From assembly GCF_004917065.1 (NCBI RefSeq), contig NZ_SSYA01000001.1, positions 371,001-435,000 on the forward strand: 64,000 nucleotides of DNA, written 5' to 3'. The first letter of the stretch is position 1; the number at the start of each line of letters is the position of its first letter. This document shows positions 52,925 to 62,704 of the stretch, one piece after another. Below the pieces are notes generated by a model that was given only the letters and a program-made list of their open reading frames with translations, was not told the DNA's origin and made no database searches. A program made the translations under genes and the position numbers. Origin of the DNA: Geomonas ferrireducens (lineage in GTDB: Bacteria > Desulfobacterota > Desulfuromonadia > Geobacterales > Geobacteraceae).

Positions 52925-53074
52925 ATGACCAACGAGAAAAGCTGCCCCGACTGCCAGGGGCTCATGATCCTGATGCCCGGCTGAGGGGGCCTCTTCTGGC
53001 GGTGCCAGAAGTGCGGCAAACGACTCCCGCTGAGCCCCGACGGCTCCAAGGGATGCGGATGCGAGTGTGAGTAA
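52925..53074 (+). CDS. Candidate selenoprotein: zinc-ribbon peptide with in-frame TGA
   Basis: If TGA at 52982-52984 is read as selenocysteine, the frame encodes 49 residues: MTNEKSCPDCQGLMILMPG-U-GGLFWRCQKCGKRLPL, then a Gly/Cys/Glu-rich end GCGCECE. AAGGAGGG precedes the ATG. CPDC and CQKC form a zinc-ribbon-like pair flanking U20, and three more Cys end the protein. Reading stays open and Cys-rich after the TGA, and a perfect 8-bp hairpin with a GGU loop starts 8 bases beyond it, where bacterial SECIS elements lie. Geobacter species are known to make selenoproteins. The alternative is a nonsense change in a small zinc-ribbon gene (for example from TGC or TGG). I do not recognise a named family. 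Confidence 0.6.
52985..53011 (+). promoter_or_regulatory. SECIS-like hairpin after the in-frame TGA
   Basis: CTTCTGGC (52993-53000), loop GGT (53001-53003), GCCAGAAG (53004-53011). The loop begins 17 bases after the TGA, inside the 16-37 base window typical for bacterial SECIS apical loops, and contains the GGU expected for SelB recognition. Confidence 0.55.
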
Positions 53075-53076
53075 CG

Positions 53077-53109
53077 AAAAGGGGGACCGGCTAACCGGTC
53101 CCCCTTTTT
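53077..53109. terminator. Bidirectional terminator
   Basis: AAGGGGGACCGG-ctaa-CCGGTCCCCCTT with A-run before and T-run after; closes the plus-strand thi/FAH/selenoprotein unit and the minus-strand YaaR-type gene. Confidence 0.88.
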
Positions 53110-53125
53110 AATTCGAAAAGCTCCG

Positions 53126-53575
53126 CTAGAGGAGGAAGTCGACGACGAGCCCCTTTATCTTCACGATCTGGGCGACGATGCGGATGTGGTCCTTCTGCTC
53201 GCGCATGACCAGGTGGTAGAGGAGGTCGGCCTCCTTGTCGATCACGCTGATCACCTCGTGGCTGCGCCCGGTCACCCCGCCCCCCAGAAGTTCCATCCGG
53301 TACGCCTCGGCGGAAACCTTGCGCGCCATGGTGCCAAGGAGCTCGCGAAACGCCTTGAAGTTGGCGATGGTCGGCTCCTGCTCGAGGATGTCCCCGGCCC
53401 GGTCGATCTCCTCCTTCAGGCGCTGCAACTCGCCGGAGTAGTCGGAGTTCGCCTTGGTGACCGCGGCGAGCCGACCGGCAAACAGGGGGGCGCCCGGGGC
53501 CGCCACCCCCTTCGCGGGGGTCCCTTTTTCCTTCTTTGCTATGGAGCGGGAGTCGGATTTTTCGTTGATACGCAT
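53126..53575 (-). CDS. YaaR-family (DUF327) protein
   Basis: 149 aa. A low-complexity basic N-terminus (MRINEKSDSRSIAKKEKG) is followed by a helical domain with the family's pattern: ELQRLKEEIDRAGDILEQEP, NFKAFRELLGTMARKVSAEA, VISVIDKEADLLYHLVMREQ and a hydrophobic end IVKIKGLVVDFLL. YaaR proteins are small helical proteins of unknown biochemical role found in Firmicutes and many flagellated bacteria. It stands alone between two terminators. Confidence 0.75.
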   Translation of the reverse strand: MRINEKSDSRSIAKKEKGTPAKGVAAPGAPLFAGRLAAVTKANSDYSGELQRLKEEIDRAGDILEQEPTIANFKAFRELLGTMARKVSAEAYRMELLGGGVTGRSHEVISVIDKEADLLYHLVMREQKDHIRIVAQIVKIKGLVVDFLL

Positions 53576-53600
53576 GGGACACCGTCCTGACGGACATTAA

Positions 53601-53630
53601 AAAGGCCCCGACGAGATCGTCGGGGCCCGA
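53601..53630 (-). terminator. Terminator of the cold shock gene
   Basis: GGCCCCGACG-agat-CGTCGGGGCC; on the minus strand it is followed by TTTTTAATG, 18 bases after the csp stop. Confidence 0.85.
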
Positions 53631-53648
53631 TCAAGGACAAAGGCGAGC

Positions 53649-53849
53649 CTAGTTCCTGACCACGTTGGCGGCCTGGGGCCCTTTGGCGCCCTGGACCACG
53701 TCGAAGGTCACCGAGTCACCTTCGGCGAGGGACTTGAAGCCGTCCCCCTGGATGGACGAGAAATGCACGAACACGTCCCCCCCGTTTTCCTGCTCGATGA
53801 ACCCAAACCCCTTCGCGTCGTTGAACCACTTCACTACACCTTTTGCCAT
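53649..53849 (-). CDS. Cold shock domain protein
   Basis: 66 aa, AGGAGAAAGAG upstream. Single OB-fold: [20 protein letters not shown] with RNP1 KGFGFI, and RNP2 VFVHF in [17 protein letters not shown]. It binds single-stranded RNA/DNA and melts mRNA structure. Length and sequence are typical of CspA-type proteins. Its 156-base upstream gap to the ppdK stop probably contains promoter and a regulated 5' leader, as in other csp genes, though I cannot outline the leader fold. Confidence 0.95.
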   Translation of the reverse strand: MAKGVVKWFNDAKGFGFIEQENGGDVFVHFSSIQGDGFKSLAEGDSVTFDVVQGAKGPQAANVVRN

Positions 53850-54005
53850 TCTCTTTCTCCTGGTACTGCCTTCGTTTTTGTCGGCGGCCGTTGCCGGCCG
53901 CCCCCGTCTCGCGTCATGGACGCGTTATCGGCTATTACACGTTTACCTTCAGCATGTCAAGGTTTCCGGCGCGGTTGCGACGTCCCTGCCGTGGTGCCTG
54001 CCGGA

Positions 54006-56744
54006 CTAGGCTCCTGCCACGGGCTGCTGCTGGGCGTCACTCCCCTTTCCCGCTGCGGCACCCTTGGCAGCGGGAGCGGCCGCCTGCGCGTTCAGCGTGG
54101 CGTGGGCAGCGGCCAGGCGCGCGATGGGCACCCGGAACGGCGAGCAGGAGACGTAGTCGAGCCCGACCGAGTCGCAGAAGATGACCGAGGCGGGGTCGCC
54201 GCCATGTTCGCCGCAGATGCCGAGCTTGATTTTAGGGCGCGTCAAGCGTCCCTTCTCGCAACCCATGCGCACCAGCGCGCCTACGCCGTTTTGGTCGAGG
54301 GTGACGAACGGGTCGTCCTCGAGGATGCCGTTCTCCACGTAGAAGGGGAGGAACTTGCCGGCGTCGTCGCGGGAAAGGCCGAAGGTGGTCTGGGTCAGGT
54401 CGTTGGTACCGAAGGAGAAGAAGTCAGCCTCGGTTGCGATGCTGTCCGCGGTGATGGCGGCGCGCGGCAGCTCGATCATGGTCCCGATCAGGTAGTCGAC
54501 CTTGACGCCGTAGCGCTTCTGCACGTCCTCGCAGACGGCAACCGCGTTGGCGCGCATGATGGAGAGTTCCTTCGTCACCGCGACGAGCGGGATCATGATC
54601 TCGGGTACGATCTGGAACCCTTCGTCCTTCACCAGCTCGCAGGCCGCCTCCATGATCGCCTGCACCTGCATGTCGTAGATCTCGGGGAAGGTGACCCCGA
54701 GGCGGCAGCCGCGGTGGCCGAGCATCGGGTTGAACTCGTGCAGGAACTCGACCTTGTGCTTCAGGGTCTGCGCCGACACGCCCATGGTAGCGGAGAGCGC
54801 GTCGATGTCCTTGTCCTCCTGGGGGAGAAACTCGTGCAGCGGCGGGTCGAGGAGGCGGATGGTGACCGGGAGCCCCTTCATCTCGCGGAAAAGCCCCTTG
54901 AAGTCACCCTTCTGCATCGGGAGGATCTTGGCGAGCGCCTTCTTCCTCCCCTCGAGGTCGGCGGAAAGGATCATCTCGCGCACCGCGGCGATGCGGTCCG
55001 CCTCGAAGAACATATGCTCGGTACGGCAAAGGCCGATACCTTCGGCGCCGAAGTCGCGTGCGGTCTTCGCGTCGTGCGGGGTGTCGGCGTTCGCGCGCAC
55101 CTTCATCCTGCGGAACTTGTCCACCCAGGCCATGACCGTGGCGAAGTCGCCCCCGACCCCGGCCGCGACCATGGGAACCGAACCCTTCATCACCTCGCCG
55201 GTGGAGCCGTCCAGGGTGATCACGTCACCCTTCTTGATGACGGTGCCGTCCTTCGCGACGAACTGGCCGGCGTGGTAGTCGACCTTGATGTCGCCGCAGC
55301 CGGCGACGCAGCACTTGCCCATGCCGCGGGCGACCACCGCCGCGTGCGAGGTCATGCCGCCGCGGGCGGTGAGGATACCCTGCGCCGCGTGCATGCCGTG
55401 GATGTCCTCGGGGGAGGTCTCGACGCGCACCAGGATCACCTTGTGACCGAGCTTCGCCGCGCTCTCCGCCTCGTCGGCGGTGAAGACCACCTCACCGGCG
55501 GCAGCACCCGGGGAGGCCGGGAGCCCCTTGGCGATCACCTTCTTCTCGGCTTTGGGGTCGAGGGAGGGGTGCAGGAGCTGGTCGAGCTGGGAGGGGGCCA
55601 CGCGCAGCACGGCGGTCTTCTCGTCGATGAGCCCCTCTGCCACCATGTCCACCGCGATCTTGATGGCGGCCTTCGCCGTCCTCTTGCCGCTTCTGCACTG
55701 CAGCATGTAGAGGATCCCCTTCTCGATGGTGAACTCGATGTCCTGCATGTCCTTGTAGTGACGCTCCAGGATGTCGCGGATCTGCACGAGCTGCTGGTAG
55801 CACTCGGGGAGCACCTCCTCCATGGAGGGGAGGTCGCCCGGCTTGTACTTGGCGCGGTTGATCGGCTGCGGGGTGCGGATGCCGGCAACGACATCCTCGC
55901 CCTGCGCATTCACCAGATACTCGCCGTAGAAGTAGTTCTCACCGGTGGAGGGGTCGCGGGTGAAGGCGACGCCAGTTGCGCAGTCATCCCCCATGTTGCC
56001 GAAGACCATGGACTGCACGTTGACCGCGGTCCCCCACTCGGCGGGGATGTTGTTCAGTTTCCGGTAGGTGATGGCGCGCTGGTTCATCCAGGAGCCGAAC
56101 ACGGCGCCGATGGCGCCCCAGAGCTGCTCCTTCGGGTCCTCGGGGAAGTCCACACCAAGGGTCGCCTTGATCTTTGCCTTGAACTCGGAGACGAGCTCCT
56201 TCCAGTCGGCCGCGGCAAGCTCGGTGTCGAGGTGCACGCCGCGCGCATCCTTCTTGCGCTCGAGAAGGTGCTCAAGCTCGTCCTTGTGCATCCCCATGAC
56301 GACGTCGGAGTACATCTGCACGAAACGGCGGTAGGCGTCATAGGCGAAACGCTCGTCGCCGGACTGGGCGATGATCCCCTGCACCGTGGTGTCGTTCAAC
56401 CCCAGGTTCAGGATGGTGTCCATCATCCCCGGCATGGAAGCGCGGGCGCCGGAGCGGACCGAGACGAGGAGCGGGTTCTTGGCGTCACCGAACTTCTTGC
56501 CCATGAGAGCTTCCACACGAGCGAGGTTCGCCTCGACCTCGGCGGCGAGCGGGGCCGGGTACTGCTGGTTGTTCTTGTAGTACTCGGTGCAGACCTCCGT
56601 GGTGATGGTGAAGCCCGCCGGGACGGGGAGACCGATTGCGGTCATCTCGGCCAGGTTCGCCCCCTTGCCCCCCAGGAGCTCTTTCATTTTGGCGTTGCCG
56701 TCAGCCTTGCCCGCGCCGAAGAAGTAAACGTACTGCGTTCCCAT
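54006..56744 (-). CDS. ppdK: Pyruvate, phosphate dikinase
   Basis: 912 aa from the ATG at 56744 (AAGGAGGG upstream). ATP-grasp N-terminal domain ([40 protein letters not shown]), central phosphohistidine domain with [16 protein letters not shown] (catalytic His near residue 467), and C-terminal PEP/pyruvate barrel ([37 protein letters not shown]). It interconverts pyruvate + ATP + Pi and PEP + AMP + PPi; in Geobacter it helps make PEP from acetate-derived pyruvate. The last 25 residues are an Ala/Gln-rich tail ([16 protein letters not shown]) not part of the catalytic fold. Confidence 0.96.
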   Translation of the reverse strand: MGTQYVYFFGAGKADGNAKMKELLGGKGANLAEMTAIGLPVPAGFTITTEVCTEYYKNNQQYPAPLAAEVEANLARVEALMGKKFGDAKNPLLVSVRSGARASMPGMMDTILNLGLNDTTVQGIIAQSGDERFAYDAYRRFVQMYSDVVMGMHKDELEHLLERKKDARGVHLDTELAAADWKELVSEFKAKIKATLGVDFPEDPKEQLWGAIGAVFGSWMNQRAITYRKLNNIPAEWGTAVNVQSMVFGNMGDDCATGVAFTRDPSTGENYFYGEYLVNAQGEDVVAGIRTPQPINRAKYKPGDLPSMEEVLPECYQQLVQIRDILERHYKDMQDIEFTIEKGILYMLQCRSGKRTAKAAIKIAVDMVAEGLIDEKTAVLRVAPSQLDQLLHPSLDPKAEKKVIAKGLPASPGAAAGEVVFTADEAESAAKLGHKVILVRVETSPEDIHGMHAAQGILTARGGMTSHAAVVARGMGKCCVAGCGDIKVDYHAGQFVAKDGTVIKKGDVITLDGSTGEVMKGSVPMVAAGVGGDFATVMAWVDKFRRMKVRANADTPHDAKTARDFGAEGIGLCRTEHMFFEADRIAAVREMILSADLEGRKKALAKILPMQKGDFKGLFREMKGLPVTIRLLDPPLHEFLPQEDKDIDALSATMGVSAQTLKHKVEFLHEFNPMLGHRGCRLGVTFPEIYDMQVQAIMEAACELVKDEGFQIVPEIMIPLVAVTKELSIMRANAVAVCEDVQKRYGVKVDYLIGTMIELPRAAITADSIATEADFFSFGTNDLTQTTFGLSRDDAGKFLPFYVENGILEDDPFVTLDQNGVGALVRMGCEKGRLTRPKIKLGICGEHGGDPASVIFCDSVGLDYVSCSPFRVPIARLAAAHATLNAQAAAPAAKGAAAGKGSDAQQQPVAGA

Positions 56745-56783
56745 GTGCACCCTCCTTACAGTTTGTTAATTAATTTGGAGCTT

Positions 56784-56812
56784 AAAGTATACACATAAAC
56801 CGAAAAAGGCAA
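56784..56812 (-). promoter_or_regulatory. Sigma-70 type promoter of ppdK
   Basis: Minus-strand TTGCCT (56812-56807), 17-base spacer, TACTTT (56789-56784), 39 bases before the ppdK start. Confidence 0.45.
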
Positions 56813-56844
56813 CAGCCGCCGGGAGTTCCACCCGGACGGCTGTT
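56811..56844 (-). terminator. Terminator of glyQ-glyS
   Basis: AACAGCCGCCGGG pairs with CCCGGACGGCTGTT (one mismatch); minus-strand T-run CCTTTTT follows a few bases later. It overlaps the -35 region proposed for ppdK. Confidence 0.6.
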
Positions 56845-56927
56845 TACGTGAGCGTCAGATATTCGTGTTATCGCTGCGGCGCCCTTCCCGAGGTTTTGGC
56901 ATCCCGGTTCCGGCTGTCGCAGTCTCA

Positions 56928-58991
56928 TCATGCCGATAACCTCGCGAAGTCGGCGAGGCGACCGAAGAGCCTTGCGATCGAGGTGAGCAGGGCCAGGCGG
57001 TTTTGCCGCACCCGCTCGTCCTCGGCCATGACCATCACCTTGTCGAAGAAGAGGTCCACGGCGGGTTTCAAGGTGGCGATCTCGGTGAGGGCGGAGAGGT
57101 AGTCGGCGCGCTCCACGGCGGCCTCCACCTTCCCTTTCACCGCCTGCTGCGCCTGGAAGAGACCGCCTTCGGCATCCTCCTGGAAGAGTGCTGCGTCCAC
57201 CGGGGTGTCCACCCCCTCCTTCACGATGTTGCAGACGCGCTTGAAGGCGACGGCGAGCGCGCTGAAGTCCTCGCGCTTTCTGAAGCCCGCAAGGGCCTCG
57301 ATCTTGGCGGCCGCCTCGACCAGGTCGTCGAAGGAGACCGAGACCACCGCCTCCACCACATCGGAGGGGTAGCGGTCCGCCATGAGGTTCACGAAACGGC
57401 CGCGGAAGAACTCCAGCACGTCGCGGTAGACGTCCTCGACCGGGCGGGTCGCCTTCGCGGCGAGGAGGTCCAGGGAAGCACGGATCAGGCCGGAGAGCGG
57501 CTCGCGGTACTGCTTCTCCAGGATGATGTTGATGATCCCGAGCGCGGAGCGGCGCAGCGCGTAGGGGTCGGCGGAGCCGGTCGGGATGAGACCGACGCTG
57601 AAACAGCCGCAGATGGTGTCGACCTTGTCGGCGAGCGAAACGAAGGCGCCGATGTCTGAGGCGGGAAGCTCGCCTCCGGCCTGGGTCGGGAGATAGTGCT
57701 CGGCGATGGCGTTGGCTACCGCCGCGTCCTCGCCGTCATGCAGGGCGTACTCGCGCCCCATGATCCCCTGCACCTCGGGAAACTCACCGACCATGCCGGA
57801 GACGAGGTCCGCCTTGCAAAGCGTGGCGGCGCGGGCTGCCTTGTCGGCAACGGCGGGGTTGTGACGTCCAGCGAGCCCCTTGGCCAGCTCGCGGAAACGC
57901 TCCATCTTCTCGTAGGAGGTGCCGAGCTTCGCCTGGTACACGACGCTTTTGAGCGACTCCACGCGGGACTCGAGTTTAACCTTGTGGTCCTCGTCGAAGA
58001 AGAAGCGGGCGTCGGAAAGACGGGCGCGAAGCACGCGCTCGTTCCCTTTGACCACCACGGAGGGATCCTCGGTGAGGGTGTTGTTGATGGTGATGAAGCC
58101 GGGCAGGAGTTTCCCCTGGTCGTCGACCAGCGAGAAGTAGCGCTGGTGCTCGCGCATCGAGGTGATGAGCACCTCGCGCGGCACGACGAGGAAGTCCGGC
58201 GAGAAGGTGCCGTGCACCGCGGAGGGGTACTCGACCAGGAAGGCGACCTGCTCGAGGAGCGCCTCGTCGGCGAGGACGTTCCCCTTCGCCTGGCGCGCCA
58301 CGCGCTCGATCTCCTGGCGGATGATCGCCTTTCTCTTCTCGGGGTCCGGGATCACGAAGTGGCGCTCGCACTCCTCGAGGTAGCTCGCGAGGTCGCGCAC
58401 CGGGAAGGTGGTGTTGGCCATGAAGCGGTGCCCGCGCGAGGCGCTGCCGCTTTCGATGTTGCCGAAGGAGAAGGGAACGACGACGCCGTCGAAGAGCGCC
58501 ACGATCCAGTGGATCGGACGGGCGAAGCGGACGTCGAAATCGGCCCAGCGCATCGATTTCTTGAACGGGATGGCGCCGATCATGCGCGGGAGCATCTCGG
58601 GGAGGAGCTCGGCGGTGTCGCGCCCCACCTCGCTTTTCACCGCGGCGAGGTACTCACCCTTAGCTGTCATGACCACCTTGAGGTCGGCGACGTCCATACC
58701 CTGTCCTCGGGCGAAGCCCTGGGCCGCCTTGGTCGGGTTGCCGTCGGCGTCGTAGGCGGCGCTTTTCGCCGGCCCCATCGCGGTCAGCTCGGCGTCGGGC
58801 TGGCGCTCGGCCATCCCCTTCACCGCGAGCACCAGGCGGCGCGGGGTACCAAGCGTCACGATCTCGCCGTACTCGATGCGGGCCGTTTCCAGCTCGCGTT
58901 TCATGAGGGCTTCCATGTCGGCCATCGCCTTGGGGACGAAGCCGGCGGGAACCTCCTCGCATCCTATCTCGAGGAACAGATCCTTTGCCAT
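56928..58991 (-). CDS. glyS: Glycine-tRNA ligase beta subunit
   Basis: 687 aa, standard length for bacterial GlyS. It opens [20 protein letters not shown] and includes GTPRRLVLAVKGMAERQPD, GHRFMANTTFPVRD, FLVEYPSAVHGTFS, MREHQRYFSLVDDQGKLLPG, DARFFFDEDHKVKLESRVE, an HD-like helical region and an anticodon-binding C-terminus (DKVMVMAEDERVRQNRLALL). It forms the alpha2beta2 enzyme with GlyQ. Its ATG overlaps the glyQ stop by one base (TAATG). Confidence 0.96.
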   Translation of the reverse strand: MAKDLFLEIGCEEVPAGFVPKAMADMEALMKRELETARIEYGEIVTLGTPRRLVLAVKGMAERQPDAELTAMGPAKSAAYDADGNPTKAAQGFARGQGMDVADLKVVMTAKGEYLAAVKSEVGRDTAELLPEMLPRMIGAIPFKKSMRWADFDVRFARPIHWIVALFDGVVVPFSFGNIESGSASRGHRFMANTTFPVRDLASYLEECERHFVIPDPEKRKAIIRQEIERVARQAKGNVLADEALLEQVAFLVEYPSAVHGTFSPDFLVVPREVLITSMREHQRYFSLVDDQGKLLPGFITINNTLTEDPSVVVKGNERVLRARLSDARFFFDEDHKVKLESRVESLKSVVYQAKLGTSYEKMERFRELAKGLAGRHNPAVADKAARAATLCKADLVSGMVGEFPEVQGIMGREYALHDGEDAAVANAIAEHYLPTQAGGELPASDIGAFVSLADKVDTICGCFSVGLIPTGSADPYALRRSALGIINIILEKQYREPLSGLIRASLDLLAAKATRPVEDVYRDVLEFFRGRFVNLMADRYPSDVVEAVVSVSFDDLVEAAAKIEALAGFRKREDFSALAVAFKRVCNIVKEGVDTPVDAALFQEDAEGGLFQAQQAVKGKVEAAVERADYLSALTEIATLKPAVDLFFDKVMVMAEDERVRQNRLALLTSIARLFGRLADFARLSA

Positions 58992-59869
58992 TAGCGACCT
59001 CCTTTAAGGAGCGGGAAGCCGAGCCGCTCGCGCATCTGCAGGTAACCTTCGGCGCAAAGACGCGCGACGTTCCTCACCTTGCCGATGTAGGAGGCGCGCT
59101 CGGTGACCGAGATGGCGCCGCGGGCGTCCAGGAGGTTGAAGGTGTGGGAACACTTCATGACGTAGTCGTAGGCCGGTAGCACGAGCCCCTTATCGACCAG
59201 GCGGATGCACTCCTTCTCGTACATCTTGAACAGGGAGAGGAGCATGTCGACGTCGGCCTCTTCGAAGTTGTAGGTGGAGAACTCCACCTCGCTTTCGTGG
59301 TGGATGTCGCCGTACTTGACCCCCTTGACCCACTCGAGGTCGTAGACGTTGTCCACCCCCTGCAGGTACATGGCGATCCTCTCGCAGCCGTAGGTGATCT
59401 CGGAGGAGACCGGTTTCAGGTCGATGCCGCCTGCCTGCTGGAAGTAGGTGAACTGGGTAATCTCCATGCCGTCCAGCCAGACCTCCCAGCCAAGGCCCCA
59501 GGCACCCAGGGTCGGCGATTCCCAGTCGTCCTCGACGAAGCGGATGTCGTGCTTGTTCGGGTCGATGCCGAAGGCGCGCAGGGAGTCGAGGTAGAGGTCC
59601 AGGATATTCATGGGGGAGGGCTTCATGATCACCTGGAATTGGTAGTAGTGCTGCAGGCGGTTCGGGTTCTCGCCGTAGCGCCCGTCGGTGGGACGCCTGG
59701 AGGGCTCCACGTAAGCCACCTTCCACGGTTCGGGTCCGAGCACGCGCAGGAAGGTAGCGGGGTTGAAGGTGCCCGCCCCCTTCTCGGTATCATAGGGTTG
59801 CTGGATTACGCACCCCTGCCCTGCCCAATACCCCTGCAGGGAGAGGATCAGATCCTGAAATGTCAACAC
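58991..59869 (-). CDS. glyQ: Glycine-tRNA ligase alpha subunit
   Basis: 292 aa. Class II catalytic core: [80 protein letters not shown] and [20 protein letters not shown]. It charges tRNA-Gly with glycine in the cytosol. First gene of the glyQ-glyS pair; length is normal. Confidence 0.96.
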   Translation of the reverse strand: MLTFQDLILSLQGYWAGQGCVIQQPYDTEKGAGTFNPATFLRVLGPEPWKVAYVEPSRRPTDGRYGENPNRLQHYYQFQVIMKPSPMNILDLYLDSLRAFGIDPNKHDIRFVEDDWESPTLGAWGLGWEVWLDGMEITQFTYFQQAGGIDLKPVSSEITYGCERIAMYLQGVDNVYDLEWVKGVKYGDIHHESEVEFSTYNFEEADVDMLLSLFKMYEKECIRLVDKGLVLPAYDYVMKCSHTFNLLDARGAISVTERASYIGKVRNVARLCAEGYLQMRERLGFPLLKGGR

Positions 59870-60127
59870 GCCGCCTCCGATCTAAACAATATTTTCAAGT
59901 GGTGCAGCTTTTGGCAGAAAAAAGTTTACTGTATCCAAACAGTTAGGCTCGCCAGATTACAACAGCGGCAAGCGCCCTGTCAAGGAATATCACCGGGAAA
60001 AGGGCGGAAAACCGGGCTGCGGCAAACGTGCGACGGGGGGCGGGGAAAGGGAGCCGGAAAAAAACCGGTGAATTCTTCTGTTTACCGGTCACCCCTTTAC
60101 GGTAAACTCATCGGGGGGGATCTTCAC
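59870..60127. other. Divergent intergenic region between glyQ and the MerA-like gene
   Basis: AT-rich near glyQ, GC-rich near 60000-60060. No T-box (not expected outside Firmicutes) and no MerR-type operator dyad is evident. Confidence 0.3.
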
Positions 60128-61534
60128 GTGAGAGACAGCGATACCATCGTCATAGTCGGCTCGGGTTCCACCGCGTTCGCCGCGGCGCTCAGGGCGAAGG
60201 AGCACGGGGTCAAATCGATCATGATCGAGCAGAGCATCCTCGGGGGTACCTGCATAAATTGGGGGTGCATCCCCTCGAAGACCCTGATCCACTGCGCCCT
60301 GTTCCGGCACGAGGCGCAGCTTGGCGAGCGGCTCGGCCTCGGCGTGCACCGGGACGGCGTGGAGTACCAGATCCTCGACGGACACAAGTTCGCCGTGGTG
60401 CAAAGGCTTCGGGAAGAGAAGTACCTCGACGTTTTGCAGCGGCTGCCCGAGCTCTCCCTGGTGAAGGGAAAGGCCGTTTTCACCGCCCCGGGAACCATCC
60501 AGGTGGGAGACCAGGTCATCGAAAGCGACCGCATCCTCATCGCCACCGGGGGGCACCCGCGCGTCCCGAAGATCCCCGGCCTCGAGAAGACCCCGTATCT
60601 CACCAGCAAGAGTGCCCTGTTGCTGAAATCGCTCCCGGAGAGCCTCACCATCGTCGGAGGCGGCGTGATCGCCCTGGAGCTTGGGCAGATGTTCCTGCGC
60701 CTGGGCGTTCCGGTCACCATCCTGGAGCACGGCTCCCGGGTCCTGCCGGCCGTCGAGGCAGAGCCTGCGCTTGCCCTGCAAAAGGCCCTTGAGAACGAGG
60801 GGATGCAGGTGGTGGTCGGTGCCGCGGTCTGCTCGACGGCAAGGGACGGCGACGGGGTGAGGGTGGAGGTGCTCGTCGACGGGGAGCCGCGCGAGTTCCG
60901 CTCGCAGCAGCTCTTGATCGCGGTCGGGACCGCCCCCGCCACCGAGGGGATCGGCTTGGAGCAGGCTGGGGTGGAACTGGACGCGCGCGGCTTCATCAAG
61001 GTGGACCGCGAGATGCGCACCACCGCCCCAGGCGTCTGGGCCGCCGGCGACGTGACCGGCGGGATGCAGATCGCCACGGTCGGGGCCCGCGAGGGGATCG
61101 CCGCCGTCGAAAACATGCTGCAGGCCGGCTGCCACTGCGCCCTCGACTACGAAAGCCTCCCGATGGCCATCTTCACCGACCCGGAAGTCGCCATGGTCGG
61201 TCACGGCGAGGAGTCCGCGAAAAAGGCGGGCTTCGACGTCGAATGCCAGACCATCCCCGCCTCGGCAATCCCCAAGGCCCACGTCACCGGTTCGCTCGAC
61301 GGCGCCGTCAAGATCGTCGCCGACCGCGCGACCGACCGCATCCTAGGCGTCCACCTCTGCCTGCACCGCGGCGCCGACATCATCAACGAGGCTGCGCTCG
61401 CCATACGCTGCCGCATGACCGTCGCCGAGCTCGCCGACACCCTGCACGTCTACCCTTCGATGGGGGAAGGTTTGCGCCTCTGCGCCCAGGCCTTCAAGAG
61501 GGACTTGAGCCAGCTCTCCTGCTGCGCCGAATGA
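60128..61534 (+). CDS. merA: MerA-like mercuric reductase / FAD-dependent disulfide oxidoreductase
   Basis: 468 aa from a GTG (GGGGGGATC upstream). FAD site TIVIVGSGSTAFAAALRAKE, redox-active disulfide C42/C47 in GGTCINWGCIPSKT, NAD(P) site LTIVGGGVIALELGQMFL and second FAD contact GVWAAGDVTG. The C-terminus is the decisive part: ADTLHVYPSMGEGLRLCAQ and the final LSCCAE give the Tyr and Cys465-Cys466 pair that hand Hg(II) to the active site in MerA, replacing the His-Pro-x-x-x-E of lipoamide dehydrogenase. It lacks the N-terminal NmerA domain. No merR, merT or merP is nearby. Other metals or substrates remain possible. Confidence 0.78.
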   Translation: MRDSDTIVIVGSGSTAFAAALRAKEHGVKSIMIEQSILGGTCINWGCIPSKTLIHCALFRHEAQLGERLGLGVHRDGVEYQILDGHKFAVVQRLREEKYLDVLQRLPELSLVKGKAVFTAPGTIQVGDQVIESDRILIATGGHPRVPKIPGLEKTPYLTSKSALLLKSLPESLTIVGGGVIALELGQMFLRLGVPVTILEHGSRVLPAVEAEPALALQKALENEGMQVVVGAAVCSTARDGDGVRVEVLVDGEPREFRSQQLLIAVGTAPATEGIGLEQAGVELDARGFIKVDREMRTTAPGVWAAGDVTGGMQIATVGAREGIAAVENMLQAGCHCALDYESLPMAIFTDPEVAMVGHGEESAKKAGFDVECQTIPASAIPKAHVTGSLDGAVKIVADRATDRILGVHLCLHRGADIINEAALAIRCRMTVAELADTLHVYPSMGEGLRLCAQAFKRDLSQLSCCAE

Positions 61535-61570
61535 CCGCTTCCTGCGCTTTTTTCCTACATTAGATTAGAA

Positions 61571-61599
61571 TTGACAAGTAATTCATGAAGGCATACCAT
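61571..61599 (+). promoter_or_regulatory. Sigma-70 type promoter of the HD-GYP regulator
   Basis: TTGACA (61571-61576), 17-base spacer, TACCAT (61594-61599), 73 bases before the start. Confidence 0.5.
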
Positions 61600-61672
61600 G
61601 CAGCGCGAACGACCTCAGGTCGGAACTGCATCTGCGCGGATATGCGCGTGTTATGAGCGAGGGGAAGCACCG

Positions 61673-62704
61673 ATGGCGGCTGAAATTCTGTTCGTGGACG
61701 ACAACAAATTGATCCTGCAGGCATCCGTAGATCTCTTCAAGTCGAAGGGTATCGACCTCCTCACCGCCGGCAACGCGGAGGAGGCGCTGGAGCTGTTCCG
61801 GCACCACGAGATCGCGGTGGTGGTATCGGACAACCAAATGCCCGGGATGTCGGGGCTCGATTTTCTCACCGAGCTGCGCCACGTCTCACCGGATACCGTG
61901 AAGGTGCTCATCTCCTCCTACGTCGACCTCGCCACCGCCCTCGCCGCCATCAACAACTCCGAGGTGTACCGCTACCTTTTAAAGCCCTGGAAGGAGCAGG
62001 AGATCCTGGACGTGGTGCAGGAGGGACTCAGGCGCTTCCGCACCGTGCGCTCCATGCGGCGCGAGGACGAGGCAGTGCTCCGTTCCCTCGCCCAGACCAT
62101 CGAGCTCAAGGACCCGAGCACCAAGGGGCACTGCGACCGGGTCGCCGTGTACGCCCTCTTAATCGCCGATGCCATGGGACTTTCCAAGGAGACCCAGCGA
62201 CAGATCAAATACGGCAGCTGGCTGCACGACTGCGGCAAGATCGGCGTCTCCGAGGTGATCCTGAACGGCAGCGGCAGCCTGAACGCCGCCGAGTTCGCCA
62301 CCATGAAGATGCACACCGACTGGGGCGCCGACCTGGCTGACAAGGCGAGGCTCTCCGAGGCAGCCCGCAACATCATCCGCCACCACCACGAGAAATACGA
62401 CGGCACCGGCTACCCCCTGGGGCTCGCCGGCGAGGCGATTCCGCTCGAGGCGCGCATCGTCTCGGTCGCCGACGTCTACGACGCCCTCACCATGGACCGT
62501 TCCTACCGCAAGCGCTACCCCCTCGCCAAGGCGCGCGAGATGGTAGCCGCCATGAGCGGCGAGGCGCTCGATCCGGCGGTCGTGGAGGTCTTCCTCACCG
62601 TGGTGCCGGAAGGCTCCCTTCCCACCTCCGAGGATCTGCAGGGGGAGATCCCGCTTCTCACCAGAAAGGGCGTCTCTTTAAGCCTCAAGAGCGCCCACGC
62701 CTAA
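61673..62704 (+). CDS. Response regulator with HD-GYP phosphodiesterase domain
   Basis: 343 aa from the ATG at 61673 (GAGGGGAAGC upstream). Receiver 1-120 with phospho-acceptor D53 (VVVSDNQMPGMSG) and LLKPWKEQE. HD-GYP domain about 145-325: ELKDPSTKGHCDRVAVYALL, LHDCGKIGV (metal-binding HD), HHHEKYDGTGYPLGLAGEAI (GYP) and VADVYDALTMDRSYRKRY. The RpfG-type family hydrolyses cyclic di-GMP to GMP. No diguanylate cyclase or kinase is adjacent. Its stop overlaps the convergent NlpC/P60 gene by 4 bases. Confidence 0.92.
   Translation: MAAEILFVDDNKLILQASVDLFKSKGIDLLTAGNAEEALELFRHHEIAVVVSDNQMPGMSGLDFLTELRHVSPDTVKVLISSYVDLATALAAINNSEVYRYLLKPWKEQEILDVVQEGLRRFRTVRSMRREDEAVLRSLAQTIELKDPSTKGHCDRVAVYALLIADAMGLSKETQRQIKYGSWLHDCGKIGVSEVILNGSGSLNAAEFATMKMHTDWGADLADKARLSEAARNIIRHHHEKYDGTGYPLGLAGEAIPLEARIVSVADVYDALTMDRSYRKRYPLAKAREMVAAMSGEALDPAVVEVFLTVVPEGSLPTSEDLQGEIPLLTRKGVSLSLKSAHA

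Noticed and set aside
53763-56798. 1011-codon plus-strand frame opposite ppdK
   Set aside because: Antisense shadow; PPDK motifs on the other strand are unambiguous.
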